A stretch of 42,103 nucleotides of DNA from an uncultured Elusimicrobiales bacterium (GTDB lineage: Bacteria; Elusimicrobiota; Elusimicrobia; Elusimicrobiales; Elusimicrobiaceae), in assembly GCA_944324695.1 (NCBI GenBank), contig CALUXH010000076.1:1-42103 (forward strand), given 5' to 3'. A program made the translations under genes and the position numbers. Position 1 is the first letter of the stretch, and the number at the start of each line of letters is the position of its first letter. Below are positions 16,701 to 23,634 of the stretch, in pieces. Under the pieces are notes generated by a model. The model was not told the DNA's origin. It saw nothing but the letters and a program-made list of their open reading frames with translations, and did not search any database.

Positions 16701-17272
16701 GCCATTTGTTCTTTGGTCAGGGGTTCCACCATATTCAGCTCGTGGCTGGTGCGGAAACCGTCAAAGAAATGCACAAAGGGCACGCGGGCTTTTAACGTGG
16801 AGGCCTGCGCGATTAAGGCCATATCCATGGCTTCCTGCGGATTGTCCGAGCACAGCATGGCCCAGCCGGTTTGGCGGACGGACATCACGTCGGAATGATC
16901 GCCGAAAATGGACAGCGCCGTGGTGGCAATGGCGCGGGCGGACACGTGAAATACGGTCGGAGTCAATTCACCCGCTATTTTATACATATTCGGGATCATC
17001 AACAACAACCCTTGAGAAGCGGTAAAAGTGGTGGTCAGCGCACCGGCGGTCAAAGAACCGTGTACCGCGCCGGAGGCGCCGCCTTCGGATTGCATTTCCG
17101 TTACAACGGGTACATTGCCCCAGATATTGGTTTCGCCTTTGGCGCTTTTGGCGTCGCAGATTTCACCCATTGTGGAAGACGGCGTAATGGGGTAAATCGC
17201 GATGACTTCGTTGGTGGCGTGCGCGACGTGGGATACCGCCGCGTTGCCGTCCATAGCGACTAGTTTGGCCAT
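13712..17272 (-). CDS. nifJ: Pyruvate:ferredoxin (flavodoxin) oxidoreductase
   Basis: Oxidises pyruvate to acetyl-CoA and CO2 while reducing ferredoxin, the central step of anaerobic fermentation. The single 1186-residue chain has the full fused order: domain I with YPITPSSTMGE at ~28, domain II-III with the SRTNTIMQTAFFGI-type gamma segment, two 4Fe-4S clusters (CIQCGFCSLVCP from ~690, CTGCGACVFNCP from ~745), and the C-terminal TPP domain with SGACAGCGETPY and GDGWAYDIGYGGLDHV at ~970 plus the DTEVYSNTGGQ loop. The ribosome binding site AAAGGAGA precedes the ATG. It is monocistronic, with its own promoter and terminator. Its 3' end is tandemly duplicated downstream. Confidence 0.98.
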   Translation of the reverse strand: MAKLVAMDGNAAVSHVAHATNEVIAIYPITPSSTMGEICDAKSAKGETNIWGNVPVVTEMQSEGGASGAVHGSLTAGALTTTFTASQGLLLMIPNMYKIAGELTPTVFHVSARAIATTALSIFGDHSDVMSVRQTGWAMLCSDNPQEAMDMALIAQASTLKARVPFVHFFDGFRTSHELNMVEPLTKEQMASMLDEKAIAAHKARGLNPEHPTVRGTAANPDVYFQSREAVNKFYNAVPGIVKEEMAAFEKMTGRKYDLFQYVGDADAERLVVVMGSGADVAQIAAEAMKGQKVGVLKVKLFRPFSIADFIRVIPNTVKKVAVLDRTKEPGALGEPLFQDVCAAFLTAEAKAKFPVTPLIIGGRYGIGSKDFTPSDVKAVFDNLDLKEPKKNFTVGINDDLTHTSLPAAKLENKAGNDIFAAMFYGLGSDGTVGANKNTMKIISANGFFAQGYFVYDSKKSGSMTTSHIRFGKNYIRAPYLIQSADFIGVHMFDFLDKYDVLGKAKDGATVLINAPYAADKVWDHLTAEVQKQIIDKKLKVYVIDASDIALATGMGSRTNTIMQTAFFGIAGVIPTDKAIADIKEAIKKTYSKKGEEIVQKNYKAVDAALAGLHEVKYPAEVTSKLHTKAPVPASAPAFVKDVLGEMIAGRGDELPTSAMPEGGVYPTGTTQYEKRNIAVMVPQWDPNTCIQCGFCSLVCPHAAIRIKAYDGAALKDAPKTFKSADGKADLAGLKFTVQVAVEDCTGCGACVFNCPAKNKENPEKKAINMVHQLEVRDNEIDNFAFFLGLKQADVKTKKESVKGSQLRKPLFEFSGACAGCGETPYVKLLTQLFGDRLAVANATGCSSIYGGNLPTTPYCKRDDGKGPAWSNSLFEDNAEFGMGIRVAYDQLNSDAKALLKECKEGCLKDHAALVDALLNNAQKTDAEVEQQRKSVAELKAVLEKTDCEKGKRLLSFADYLVRKSVWILGGDGWAYDIGYGGLDHVLASGKNIKILVLDTEVYSNTGGQMSKATPLGAKALFAAGGKSMPKKDLGMIAMTYGNIYVAQVAMGANMNQTIQALAEADAYDGPALVIAYSHCIAHGIDMSKGMGEAKRAVQAGRWILYRFNPEARYEGKNPLHVDSPLTEPTLPLADYMSGENRFKGLMRDNPELAKELLKRAESEYAWRRDLYKQLAALQPAVKVEK

Positions 17273-17493
17273 AGAGTAAATCTCCTTTTTGGTAATGTAA
17301 AACGAGTTTTCCGCCCGATTGACGGGCGGCCGGTTAAACAGGGTGCCGTATAAGTAAGCGGGGACGGGTATTTAACTACCTCTATATTGTATAACTTTAA
17401 TTCCGCGCGCGCAAATACGCGCGCGTAGAGGATAAAAGGCCGGGAATTTATGGTATTATCTAAGTGTCAGCTGTCTTCATGCAAGGAGGGAAT
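17273..17493. promoter_or_regulatory. Divergent promoter region with CG-alternating inverted repeat
   Basis: It separates nifJ (minus) from the secreted-protein gene (plus). The plus -10 candidate is TATTAT at 17454-17459. The minus -10 candidate TACAAT lies near 17388. CGCGCGCG at 17404-17411 and again at 17418-17425 form an 8-bp inverted repeat of alternating C and G between the two promoters. Confidence 0.45.
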
Positions 17494-18504
17494 ATGAAAG
17501 TTAACCGGAAATTATTATCCCTGTTTAGTTTGTTCATATTGCTTTGCGCGACGGGGCCGGTTGCCTTTGCTGCGGCAGGGGACACCTCCCAAGAAGCATC
17601 CGCGGTGTACTTTACGAAAGATACATCTGAGAAGGCATTGAAGAAAATTTATAAAAAGGCGCTTGCGTCCCGTCCCGGGAAAACGGCGTTTAAGGAATAC
17701 AGGCCGGATGATTATTACTGGACCGACGAAATGGCCGAAGAAGATATAGCTGCGGAAACGGAACCGGTTTATGCCGCATGGTTGTCCGTGCTGCAGGATA
17801 AAGGGGCCGAACGGTTGTTTTCTTGGCTTCCTTTGCCTGGAAAAGAGCCGGCCGTCTGGCATGATTTTCCTTATTCGGACTGCATGTGCTATGCACCGGA
17901 CCGCTTTTTGTCCAGCAAGGAAACTGAGCGCTGCCAGCGGCTGCCGTGGTATCCCTCCGACCAGTGCCGCCGTATAGTGGGGACGCTGATGGGCTATGCG
18001 GAGCGTATTTTGGAGCCTGACACGCTGGTGTTGCTTTCCTATGTTTCCGCCCGCAAAGACGGGGAAGTCGTGCGCGGCGGTTCCCTGCAAAACATGATGG
18101 CGGACAATAGCCCCTATTCTACTGCGGACGGGGGAAAATTTTCCCCATTGGTGGAGATTTGGGCCGCGCGTTTGACCGCCGTGGATAAAAATACATTGTG
18201 TATCAATATCGTGGCAGAGGAGGACGATAACGGGGAGACTGTGCCGCTGGGGGTGGTGGCCTCTGCAGACTGTACGATGGCCGATCGGGCGGCCTGGGAC
18301 GCGCTCAAACAGGCCGGCATACCGGTGCATATGGGCGCTATGGAGTTTTGGTTGTCCTGGTGGAAGGAAGGGGTGCAGACCAAAATGCCGGAATCCGTTT
18401 GGAATAAATATCCAAATGCCGGTTCTACCAAAAATACAAAGCGGGTAAAAGCCCTTTTGGCGGAACGCGCGGCGGATTCTTACCGTTTGATTCCGTTGGA
18501 TTAA
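17494..18504 (+). CDS. Secreted protein of unknown function
   Basis: I do not recognise the family. From ATG 17494 (ribosome binding site AAGGAGGG, 3 bp upstream) the protein is 336 residues. It starts with a basic n-region and hydrophobic core ending PVAFAAAG, a clear Sec signal peptide with cleavage after residue ~27. The mature part has about eight Cys, with the cluster CMC and several spaced ones, suggesting disulphides in the periplasm, and many Trp residues. An in-frame upstream start at 17464 would spoil the signal peptide and lacks a ribosome binding site. No repeats or membrane segments. Own promoter and terminator, so probably a single-gene transcript. Confidence 0.8.
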   Translation: MKVNRKLLSLFSLFILLCATGPVAFAAAGDTSQEASAVYFTKDTSEKALKKIYKKALASRPGKTAFKEYRPDDYYWTDEMAEEDIAAETEPVYAAWLSVLQDKGAERLFSWLPLPGKEPAVWHDFPYSDCMCYAPDRFLSSKETERCQRLPWYPSDQCRRIVGTLMGYAERILEPDTLVLLSYVSARKDGEVVRGGSLQNMMADNSPYSTADGGKFSPLVEIWAARLTAVDKNTLCINIVAEEDDNGETVPLGVVASADCTMADRAAWDALKQAGIPVHMGAMEFWLSWWKEGVQTKMPESVWNKYPNAGSTKNTKRVKALLAERAADSYRLIPLD

Positions 18505-18510
18505 ACGTAT

Positions 18511-18540
18511 AAAACAGCCGCCCTCCGGGGCGGCTGTTTT
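18511..18540 (+). terminator. Intrinsic terminator after the secreted protein
   Basis: A 13-bp stem AAAACAGCCGCCC and its complement with loop TCCG; the trailing T run is part of the stem. Confidence 0.88.
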
Positions 18541-18568
18541 GTGTGTGCTGCGGGATATTTGATACACT
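18539..18568 (+). promoter_or_regulatory. Promoter of the GT9-like gene (TTGTGT-18-TACACT)
   Basis: TTGTGT overlaps the preceding terminator tail; TACACT carries an extended TGA element. The box ends six bases before ATG 18575. Confidence 0.5.
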
Positions 18569-18574
18569 TAAACC

Positions 18575-19789
18575 ATGAAAGACACCGCTTTTTACCGTTT
18601 TTTATGTGCTCACCGCCTACTGTGCGTCTGTTATGAAACGCTGCGCTGGTTGGGGGGAAAACTTTTCTTTTTTGTCCATACCCGCACGCCGGTGTGGTAC
18701 CGTTTTGACAACAAATATCAAACGGGGAACCCCCCCCGCGAAAGCCTGCCTTTTGACGCACAATGGTACCGCATTGCCCGCCCGCTGCGCCGCCATGAGC
18801 ATGTGTATTATAATTTTGACGCGGCTTTGGCCGCCAATCCCAATGTAAAGGGTCTGGCGCTTATTTTTTTTATGGGTATCGGGGATTATCTGTACACTAC
18901 CCCGATGATAGAAGAACTGAAAAAGAAATATCCGCACCTGCCTTTTTACGGCTATGTCGGCGCGCAGTTTGACCGCAACAATTCCCCGCTGGTGGGCAAG
19001 CTGCTGCAAAGCAACCCCCATATAGAAAAAGTCTTTTATTTTAACGGGTACCGCCACCCGCTGATTTGGAAAAATTACAATTACGCAGACGCCTTCAAAA
19101 ACATTCCCGAAGGTTTCCTGGCCGTGCCCGTATATTACGATTACAGCGTGCGCATGCCGCACCGTGTTAAAAGTTTATTTGAAACATTCGGCCTGCCCGT
19201 GCCGGCGGACGTGCCCGCGCCCGTGATGTATTTTCCCAAAGACCCCGCCCCCGTGGTGGCGGAGCATTTGGCGGATATTTCCCGCCGCGCCGCAGGCAAA
19301 AAAGGCATCGTATTCTTGCAGTTGGACTCGCGCGGGTCCAATTATGTGTATCCGCATATTAAAACGCTGGCCGAAATGTTAATGGCGGAAGGGTATTTTG
19401 TCATGAGCGTAACTAAGGGCGGCCCGACGGACAGCCTCGCTTATTGTGAAATAGATATCAAAAAATTTACCATTAATGAAACCTGGCATTTACTGTCTTT
19501 GCTCAAAGAAAAATTCCCGCTGTATGTGATAGCGGTTAATTCCGTGTTTTGGGCCGCTTCGGCGGGCTTGGGACTGCCGAACCTGGGTCTGCAGCATTGG
19601 ATAGACAAAAAAGTGCACAATCTGTGGTACCCTAATATTGAGGTGGTGACGGATTATATCTATCCGCTTTTACCGCGCGAAAAACAAATCATGGCACCGC
19701 CGCAGAGTTACACCCGCCACAACAAAAAAATCATAGATTACAAGCCCGACTGGATTGTAAAGTGGTTTAAAGAAAAGTTCGGACGGTAA
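18575..19789 (+). CDS. Glycosyltransferase family 9-like (heptosyltransferase-type) protein
   Basis: Residues ~96-115 (LIFFMGIGDYLYTTPMIEEL) match the N-terminal signature of GT9 heptosyltransferases (usually GIGDVLLTTP). The second Rossmann half contains IVFLQLDSRGSNYVYP and the sugar-nucleotide side AVNSVFWAASAGLGLPNLGL, where the family has a conserved DSG/MH-type loop; here that loop is altered (NSVFWAAS). The extra ~95 N-terminal residues are not part of the fold core. Length 404. Likely role: transfer of a sugar to lipid A core or another envelope glycan at the inner membrane, but donor and acceptor cannot be told. The start has no ribosome binding site and lies six bases after a -10 box. 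It is flanked by terminators and so is probably monocistronic. Confidence 0.6.
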   Translation: MKDTAFYRFLCAHRLLCVCYETLRWLGGKLFFFVHTRTPVWYRFDNKYQTGNPPRESLPFDAQWYRIARPLRRHEHVYYNFDAALAANPNVKGLALIFFMGIGDYLYTTPMIEELKKKYPHLPFYGYVGAQFDRNNSPLVGKLLQSNPHIEKVFYFNGYRHPLIWKNYNYADAFKNIPEGFLAVPVYYDYSVRMPHRVKSLFETFGLPVPADVPAPVMYFPKDPAPVVAEHLADISRRAAGKKGIVFLQLDSRGSNYVYPHIKTLAEMLMAEGYFVMSVTKGGPTDSLAYCEIDIKKFTINETWHLLSLLKEKFPLYVIAVNSVFWAASAGLGLPNLGLQHWIDKKVHNLWYPNIEVVTDYIYPLLPREKQIMAPPQSYTRHNKKIIDYKPDWIVKWFKEKFGR

Positions 19790-19805
19790 TTTTTCACTTT
19801 TCATA

Positions 19806-19840
19806 CACCCGCCGCTTTTGTGTTGTGGCGGGTGTTTTTT
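19806..19840 (+). terminator. Intrinsic terminator after the GT9-like gene
   Basis: CACCCGCC / GGCGGGTG stem with a 13-base loop and six T. Confidence 0.88.
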
Positions 19841-19861
19841 GTCATTTTTTATAGAGGGGTC

Positions 19862-19889
19862 TTGCGCCGTTTTTTTTTTTTGATACACT
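19862..19889 (+). promoter_or_regulatory. Promoter of prepilin 3 with T12 tract in the spacer
   Basis: TTGCGC at 19862-19867, a 16-bp spacer containing 12 T and TGA, then TACACT at 19884-19889. A ~25-nt leader with ribosome binding site follows. Confidence 0.6.
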
Positions 19890-19919
19890 TTTTTCACCCG
19901 GGAAGGAAAAGGAGGCTTT

Positions 19920-20408
19920 ATGCAAAAACACGCCGGATTTACGCTAATAGAGCTGTTGGTGGTTGTTTTAATTATCGGTATACTGGCCGCTGTGGCTTTG
20001 CCGCAGTATACCGCCGCTGTAGAAAAAGCCCGTCTGACGGAAGTAATATCCACGATAAGTACAATAGATAAGGCCCGAAAGTTGAACGCCTTATCTGGTT
20101 ATCGTGGAGGTCGCCTGTGGATGTTACAAGAGGCCATGGAGGCCTCCGGTCTGAGCCTTACGGGAGGAGAGTGGACCGGAGACCGTACATGGGTTACGCA
20201 TAATTTCCAATATCATCTGGGTTCAACTGTATATACTGAACCGAGCTATGACGCTATGGGGGTGAGGAAAGCGGATGGGAACTCGGATTATAGTCTTTCT
20301 TTTATTTTTTATGTTGATGGTCCAGTACTCTATTCCTGTACGGCGACTACAAAATTAGGACAATCAGTATGTGCCAGTTTTGAAGGACTTTGGAAGAAAT
20401 ATAAATAA
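19920..20408 (+). CDS. Type IV prepilin-like protein (prepilin 3)
   Basis: A 6-residue leader MQKHAG precedes the mature N-terminus [24 protein letters not shown], the canonical type IVa prepilin signal with Glu5. Total 162 residues. After the helix comes [15 protein letters not shown] and a globular domain with two Cys near the C-terminus ([13 protein letters not shown]), the usual D-region disulphide. The ribosome binding site AAGGAGG is 5 bp before the ATG. The promoter, leader and first ~25 codons are nearly identical to prepilin 4 downstream; the rest is unrelated. It probably assembles through the same machine that PilT retracts. Confidence 0.92.
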   Translation: MQKHAGFTLIELLVVVLIIGILAAVALPQYTAAVEKARLTEVISTISTIDKARKLNALSGYRGGRLWMLQEAMEASGLSLTGGEWTGDRTWVTHNFQYHLGSTVYTEPSYDAMGVRKADGNSDYSLSFIFYVDGPVLYSCTATTKLGQSVCASFEGLWKKYK

Positions 20409-20421
20409 TCCCAACATAGTC

Positions 20422-20447
20422 AAAGGTCCGGGTTAAACCGGGCCTTT
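20422..20447 (+). terminator. Hairpin after prepilin 3, probable weak terminator
   Basis: AAAGGTCCGG / CCGGGCCTTT stem (one G-U) with a six-base loop and a broken T tail. Confidence 0.6.
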
Positions 20448-20487
20448 AATTTATTGTCGGTTTTTGATCGTTTTTTCCGTAGAAGGC

Positions 20488-20515
20488 TTGCGCCGTTTTT
20501 TTTTTTTGATACACT
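20488..20515 (+). promoter_or_regulatory. Promoter of prepilin 4 with T12 tract in the spacer
   Basis: TTGCGC at 20488-20493, a 16-bp spacer with 12 T and TGA, TACACT at 20510-20515. It repeats the prepilin 3 promoter almost base for base. Confidence 0.6.
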
Positions 20516-20547
20516 TTTTTCACCCGGGAAGGAAAAAAGGAGGGCGT

Positions 20548-21051
20548 ATGCAAAAACACGCCGGATTTACGCTAATAGAGTTGTTGGTGGTTGTTTTAAT
20601 TATCGGTATACTGGCTGCCGTGGCCCTGCCGCAGTATGAACTTGCGGTGGAGAAAGCGCGTTATACGCAGTTAGTCCTGTTGGGCGATTCTATTACAAAG
20701 GCCCAAACGCTGTATTATTTGGCTAACGGTGTGCCTCCCGATTCTTTTTCGGAGTTGGATTTGCAATTTCCCCATGTTACTGAATCAGACACCAGTATTT
20801 TATTGGAAGACGGGGCCCGCTGCGTTTTGGAACACCGGGGGGAAGAAGCAGACTACACGCAGCGTTCTTGTTCCTGTTATACCCGTGCGAGGACGGAATA
20901 CCGGCGTTTTCCGTATTTTCGTGGACAGCGGGAAGAAGCCTGGTGCGGGTTTGCCGAGGGGAATGCATTGGGGGAAAGATTATGCCGCTCATTAGGCACG
21001 GGGGAGTCTTTTGTCAGCGGGTCTGCCGGTTGGAGGTATTACCGTTTATAA
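20548..21051 (+). CDS. Type IV prepilin-like protein (prepilin 4)
   Basis: 167 residues from ATG 20548, chosen over an upstream in-frame start because AAAAAAGGAGGG lies just before it and the leader MQKHAG then equals that of prepilin 3. Mature start [33 protein letters not shown]. The D-like region is Cys-rich (at least four), ending in SLGTGESFVSGSAGWRYYRL, a C-terminus that resembles that of prepilin 2 (SGGWARYTL). The pair 3/4 looks like a tandem duplication in which promoter and N-terminus stayed alike while the exposed domain diverged. Confidence 0.92.
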   Translation: MQKHAGFTLIELLVVVLIIGILAAVALPQYELAVEKARYTQLVLLGDSITKAQTLYYLANGVPPDSFSELDLQFPHVTESDTSILLEDGARCVLEHRGEEADYTQRSCSCYTRARTEYRRFPYFRGQREEAWCGFAEGNALGERLCRSLGTGESFVSGSAGWRYYRL

Positions 21052-21101
21052 GGGGGATATTTTCTCCCTGAGACAGGTTGTACGGAGGGCCCTATAAAAT
21101 C

Positions 21102-21134
21102 CCGAAGCAGAAACCTCCGGAGTTTCTGCTTCGG
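21102..21134 (-). terminator. Terminator between convergent genes, best for the nitroreductase
   Basis: A 13-bp perfect inverted repeat CCGAAGCAGAAAC with a seven-base loop. The T-rich tail (GATTTTAT) is on the minus strand. Confidence 0.7.
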
Positions 21135-21159
21135 CAACATCAGATGGTAAACATAAGGT

Positions 21160-21702
21160 TTATTTATATTCGTTGTAACTGACCATTTCTTCCAAATTTT
21201 TGCGCGGGCGCGGCTGCGGCGTTTCGGCCGGATAGCCCAGCGAAATCAGATGTTCCACTTTTTTGCCTTTGGGCAGTTTTAAAAACTTGGCGGCTTTTTC
21301 TCCGTTAAGCCAGCCTATCCAGCAGGTGCCCAGCCCCAGGTCGTGCGCGCGCAGTACCAGGTGCTCGCAGGCGATGCCCTGGTCCACTAGATAAAATTCT
21401 GTCCGTCGGAAAAAATTGCCTATGCGCGCGGTAAAATTGCCCGCGTCGGACACCACGGCAATAATTACCGGTGCGGCCGCGGCCCATTTGGTCATGGCGT
21501 ATACGCCGCTGAAAGCTTCTTTGCAGAAAGCTTCTTTTATTTTCGGGTCGTCCAGCACCACAAAATGCCACGGCTGGGAATTGCAGGCCGACGGAGCCAA
21601 ACGCGCCGCCTCCAGACAGGCGTTTATTTTTTCCCGCTCCACGGGTTTGTTTTCATATTTGCGCACGCTGCGGCGCTGCCTGATGGCTTGTTCCAATTCC
21701 AT
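21160..21702 (-). CDS. Nitroreductase family protein
   Basis: FMN-dependent NAD(P)H oxidoreductase fold. Residues ~8-20 contain RQRRSVRKYENKP, the phosphate-binding Arg cluster of the family; SACNSQPWHFVVLDD is the FMN-contacting segment; the late GLGTCWIGW segment is also typical. 180 residues from ATG 21702, preceded by AGGAG; an upstream in-frame TTG would place the ribosome binding site inside the gene. Natural substrate (nitro compound, quinone or flavin) cannot be told. Convergent to prepilin 4 with a terminator between. Confidence 0.9.
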   Translation of the reverse strand: MELEQAIRQRRSVRKYENKPVEREKINACLEAARLAPSACNSQPWHFVVLDDPKIKEAFCKEAFSGVYAMTKWAAAAPVIIAVVSDAGNFTARIGNFFRRTEFYLVDQGIACEHLVLRAHDLGLGTCWIGWLNGEKAAKFLKLPKGKKVEHLISLGYPAETPQPRPRKNLEEMVSYNEYK

Positions 21703-21786
21703 ATTTTCTCCTGACGACAAAAGTATTCATTTTTATAGTAGCAAAAAAATATTTTGCCTGCCAGCGATGTTTTAGTGAAAAAAGAC

Positions 21787-21817
21787 TTGTTTTTTGTGCG
21801 GGAAATTAATATATAAT
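21787..21817 (+). promoter_or_regulatory. Possible promoter and AT-rich inverted repeat before the 66-residue ORF
   Basis: TATAAT at 21812-21817 with a weak TTGTTT 19 bp upstream. Just downstream, AAATTAAT (21832-21839) and ATTAATTT (21848-21855) form an 8-bp inverted repeat that could bind a regulator. Confidence 0.35.
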
Positions 21818-21902
21818 GTTTAAAAATCATTAAATTAATGTTTAATAATTAATTTGTTGGTATAAAACCGTTGTTTCCATCTTAATATCCCGGGGGGGAC
21901 GG

Positions 21903-22103
21903 ATGAGAGAGAAAGAACAGAGAAACGCCTGCCGGTGCGACGATAAAGCCGCCGGAGCCATGGCCGCCGCCAGCGTGGCGAAATATTTTAAAGAGAACGG
22001 TTGGAAAATCATTTCCTTTTTCCCCAACGCCGTTTGTCCCAACCGCGTTAAAAAAATGCTGCATTCTGAAGACGGCGGCGAAGGAAAAGAAGCCTCAAAA
22101 TAA
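21903..22103 (+). CDS. Small hypothetical protein
   Basis: 66 residues, charged, with three Cys (CRCDD near the start, one CP later) and the helix-prone middle AAGAMAAASVAKYFKENGWKII. No membrane segment. It has a TATAAT upstream and a G-rich stretch before ATG in place of a normal ribosome binding site. Its last 9 bp overlap tail-to-tail with the YqaA-like gene. No family recognised. Confidence 0.4.
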   Translation: MREKEQRNACRCDDKAAGAMAAASVAKYFKENGWKIISFFPNAVCPNRVKKMLHSEDGGEGKEASK

Positions 22104-22532
22104 ACCCGCGCACACGGCCCATAAAAACCCGTATCTGACCGCGCGGCTGAGCGCGGCCATTAGCACAAATAAACATAAATTGACGCGCAGCATGCCTGCG
22201 CACAGGGTAACCGCATCGCCTATAACAGGCATGCCCGCCAGCAGAAGCGTCAGTTTTCCGTGGCGTTCAAAAATTCGCGCGGCTTTGTCCAAATATTTTT
22301 GTTTGACGGGGAACCATTTTTTCTTTTCCAGTACGCCGATGTATCGGCCCGCATAATAATTAATCACTCCGCCCAGCACGCTGCCCGCCACGGCGGCGGC
22401 CAGCAGCAGCCATGCGCGGTACTGGCCCGCGGCAAACAGCGCCAGCAGCAAAACGTCCGTCTGCGGCGGGACAATGGTGGCCGATTCTACGGCCACAAAA
22501 AACAAAATAATCAATACGTGTATTTCCGCCAT
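22095..22532 (-). CDS. YqaA/DedA-family small membrane protein
   Basis: 145 residues with four to five hydrophobic segments. The family signature is visible: an N-terminal re-entrant-like stretch with PPQTDVLLLAL, GSVLGGVINYYAGRYIG, and the later RHGKLTLLLAGMPVIGDAVTLCAGMLRV, matching the YqaA branch (SNARE-associated/DedA superfamily). Related proteins act in lipid translocation and envelope integrity, but this branch is poorly studied. It lies 61 bp downstream of the FAD-reductase gene on the same strand. No clear ribosome binding site. Confidence 0.78.
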   Translation of the reverse strand: MAEIHVLIILFFVAVESATIVPPQTDVLLLALFAAGQYRAWLLLAAAVAGSVLGGVINYYAGRYIGVLEKKKWFPVKQKYLDKAARIFERHGKLTLLLAGMPVIGDAVTLCAGMLRVNLCLFVLMAALSRAVRYGFLWAVCAGLF

Positions 22533-22593
22533 AATCTATAGGGTAAGTAAAAATACGGCAGCGTGTAAAGCGGAAAAATAATTTACTTCCCGT

Positions 22594-23634
22594 TCAAAGC
22601 GCGCGCAGGCCGCTTTGCATAATCATCCGGCGCAAAAAAGGCCGGTACAGAAAAGGGCATTTAAACAGTTTGCCCTGCAGTTTCAGGCGCAGGGGCAACG
22701 TCAGAAGATTATAGGTTTTTTCGGGCCGGGAGCTTTGCAGGGCGCGGGCCAGCAGGCGGGCTCCCGTCAACGCACTGCTGATGCCTTCCAAAGAGCTGGG
22801 GCTGACCCAGCCCGCCGCTTCTCCGGTTAAAAATACGCCGTTCCGGGCCGGAGCGTCCAGCTGGCCTGTCGCGGGCCGGAGCACCTGGCAGGCTTCGGTT
22901 TTTATCGGGCGGGAAAAATCAAATCCGTATGAGGCCAGTTTCTGTTTTTGGTTTTCAAAGTGTGCGCGGCTGTTTTGCACGGGGTACGCCCCGCCGAAAA
23001 TCCAGTACCCGTCTTTGGACAAATACCAGGAATAACAGTCCGTATTTTGGCTGTCAAACACACAGCCGTAAGAAGGAGAGGGATTGCCGTTTTGAAACCA
23101 CTGTTGCACCGCGGTATAGCGGCGGATGTGCCGCGCGGGGAAAAACGTTTGCCGCACCAGGGAGGAAGCCCCGTCCGCACCGACAATATAGCGGGCGGAA
23201 GCGGACAATGTTTTGTCTGTTCCTCTCCACTGTACGGTAAAACCGTCGTTTTCTTTTCGGTGAATATGCGTGCAGACGGCGTTTTCTTCCGTGCGGACGG
23301 AAGCGGGGATGAAAGAGCGCAGCCAGCGGTCAAATTTATGCCGGTCCATATTGATGTAAAAACGCTGGTATCGGCGGGAGAGACCGCTGTCCAAATCCAA
23401 AACGTTGACGGAGAAAATCTGCGGGTCGGCCAGCACGCCGTTGGGCAGGGTTAAATCAAAACGCGCCAGGGCTTTTTGCGCGTCCGGAGCCAATAATCCG
23501 CCGCAAGGCTTTTGGCCGGAAGTATCCGTTTTACGGTCCAGGGCCAGCACGCGCATATGCGGCGCCAGCAGCCGCGCCAGCGTAGCGCCTGCGGGGCCGA
23601 GCCCTACTATAATCACGTCATAATCTGTGTTCAT
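22594..23634 (-). CDS. FAD-dependent oxidoreductase, geranylgeranyl reductase-like
   Basis: The N-terminal dinucleotide motif VGLGPAG (residues ~10-16) is followed by LALDRKTDTSGQKPCGGLL, the CGG loop seen in the geranylgeranyl reductase branch of flavin monooxygenases. A second FAD motif, GVFLTGEAAGWVSPSSLEGIS, sits at ~270-290. Length 346 from ATG 23634, which overlaps the stop of the upstream glycosylase gene (ATGA), so translation is coupled. Homologues reduce isoprenoid chains or act on unknown lipids; substrate here unknown. An upstream in-frame start would intrude further into the neighbour and lacks support. Confidence 0.82.
   Translation of the reverse strand: MNTDYDVIIVGLGPAGATLARLLAPHMRVLALDRKTDTSGQKPCGGLLAPDAQKALARFDLTLPNGVLADPQIFSVNVLDLDSGLSRRYQRFYINMDRHKFDRWLRSFIPASVRTEENAVCTHIHRKENDGFTVQWRGTDKTLSASARYIVGADGASSLVRQTFFPARHIRRYTAVQQWFQNGNPSPSYGCVFDSQNTDCYSWYLSKDGYWIFGGAYPVQNSRAHFENQKQKLASYGFDFSRPIKTEACQVLRPATGQLDAPARNGVFLTGEAAGWVSPSSLEGISSALTGARLLARALQSSRPEKTYNLLTLPLRLKLQGKLFKCPFLYRPFLRRMIMQSGLRAL

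Noticed and set aside
13736-17263. Several long plus-strand frames opposite nifJ
   Set aside because: Antisense shadows of a GC-rich gene whose minus-strand product is a full, unmistakable oxidoreductase.
17515-18567. 350-codon minus-strand frame opposite the secreted protein
   Set aside because: The plus frame has a signal peptide, strong ribosome binding site, promoter and terminator; the minus frame has none and an Arg/His/Pro-skewed composition typical of antisense frames.
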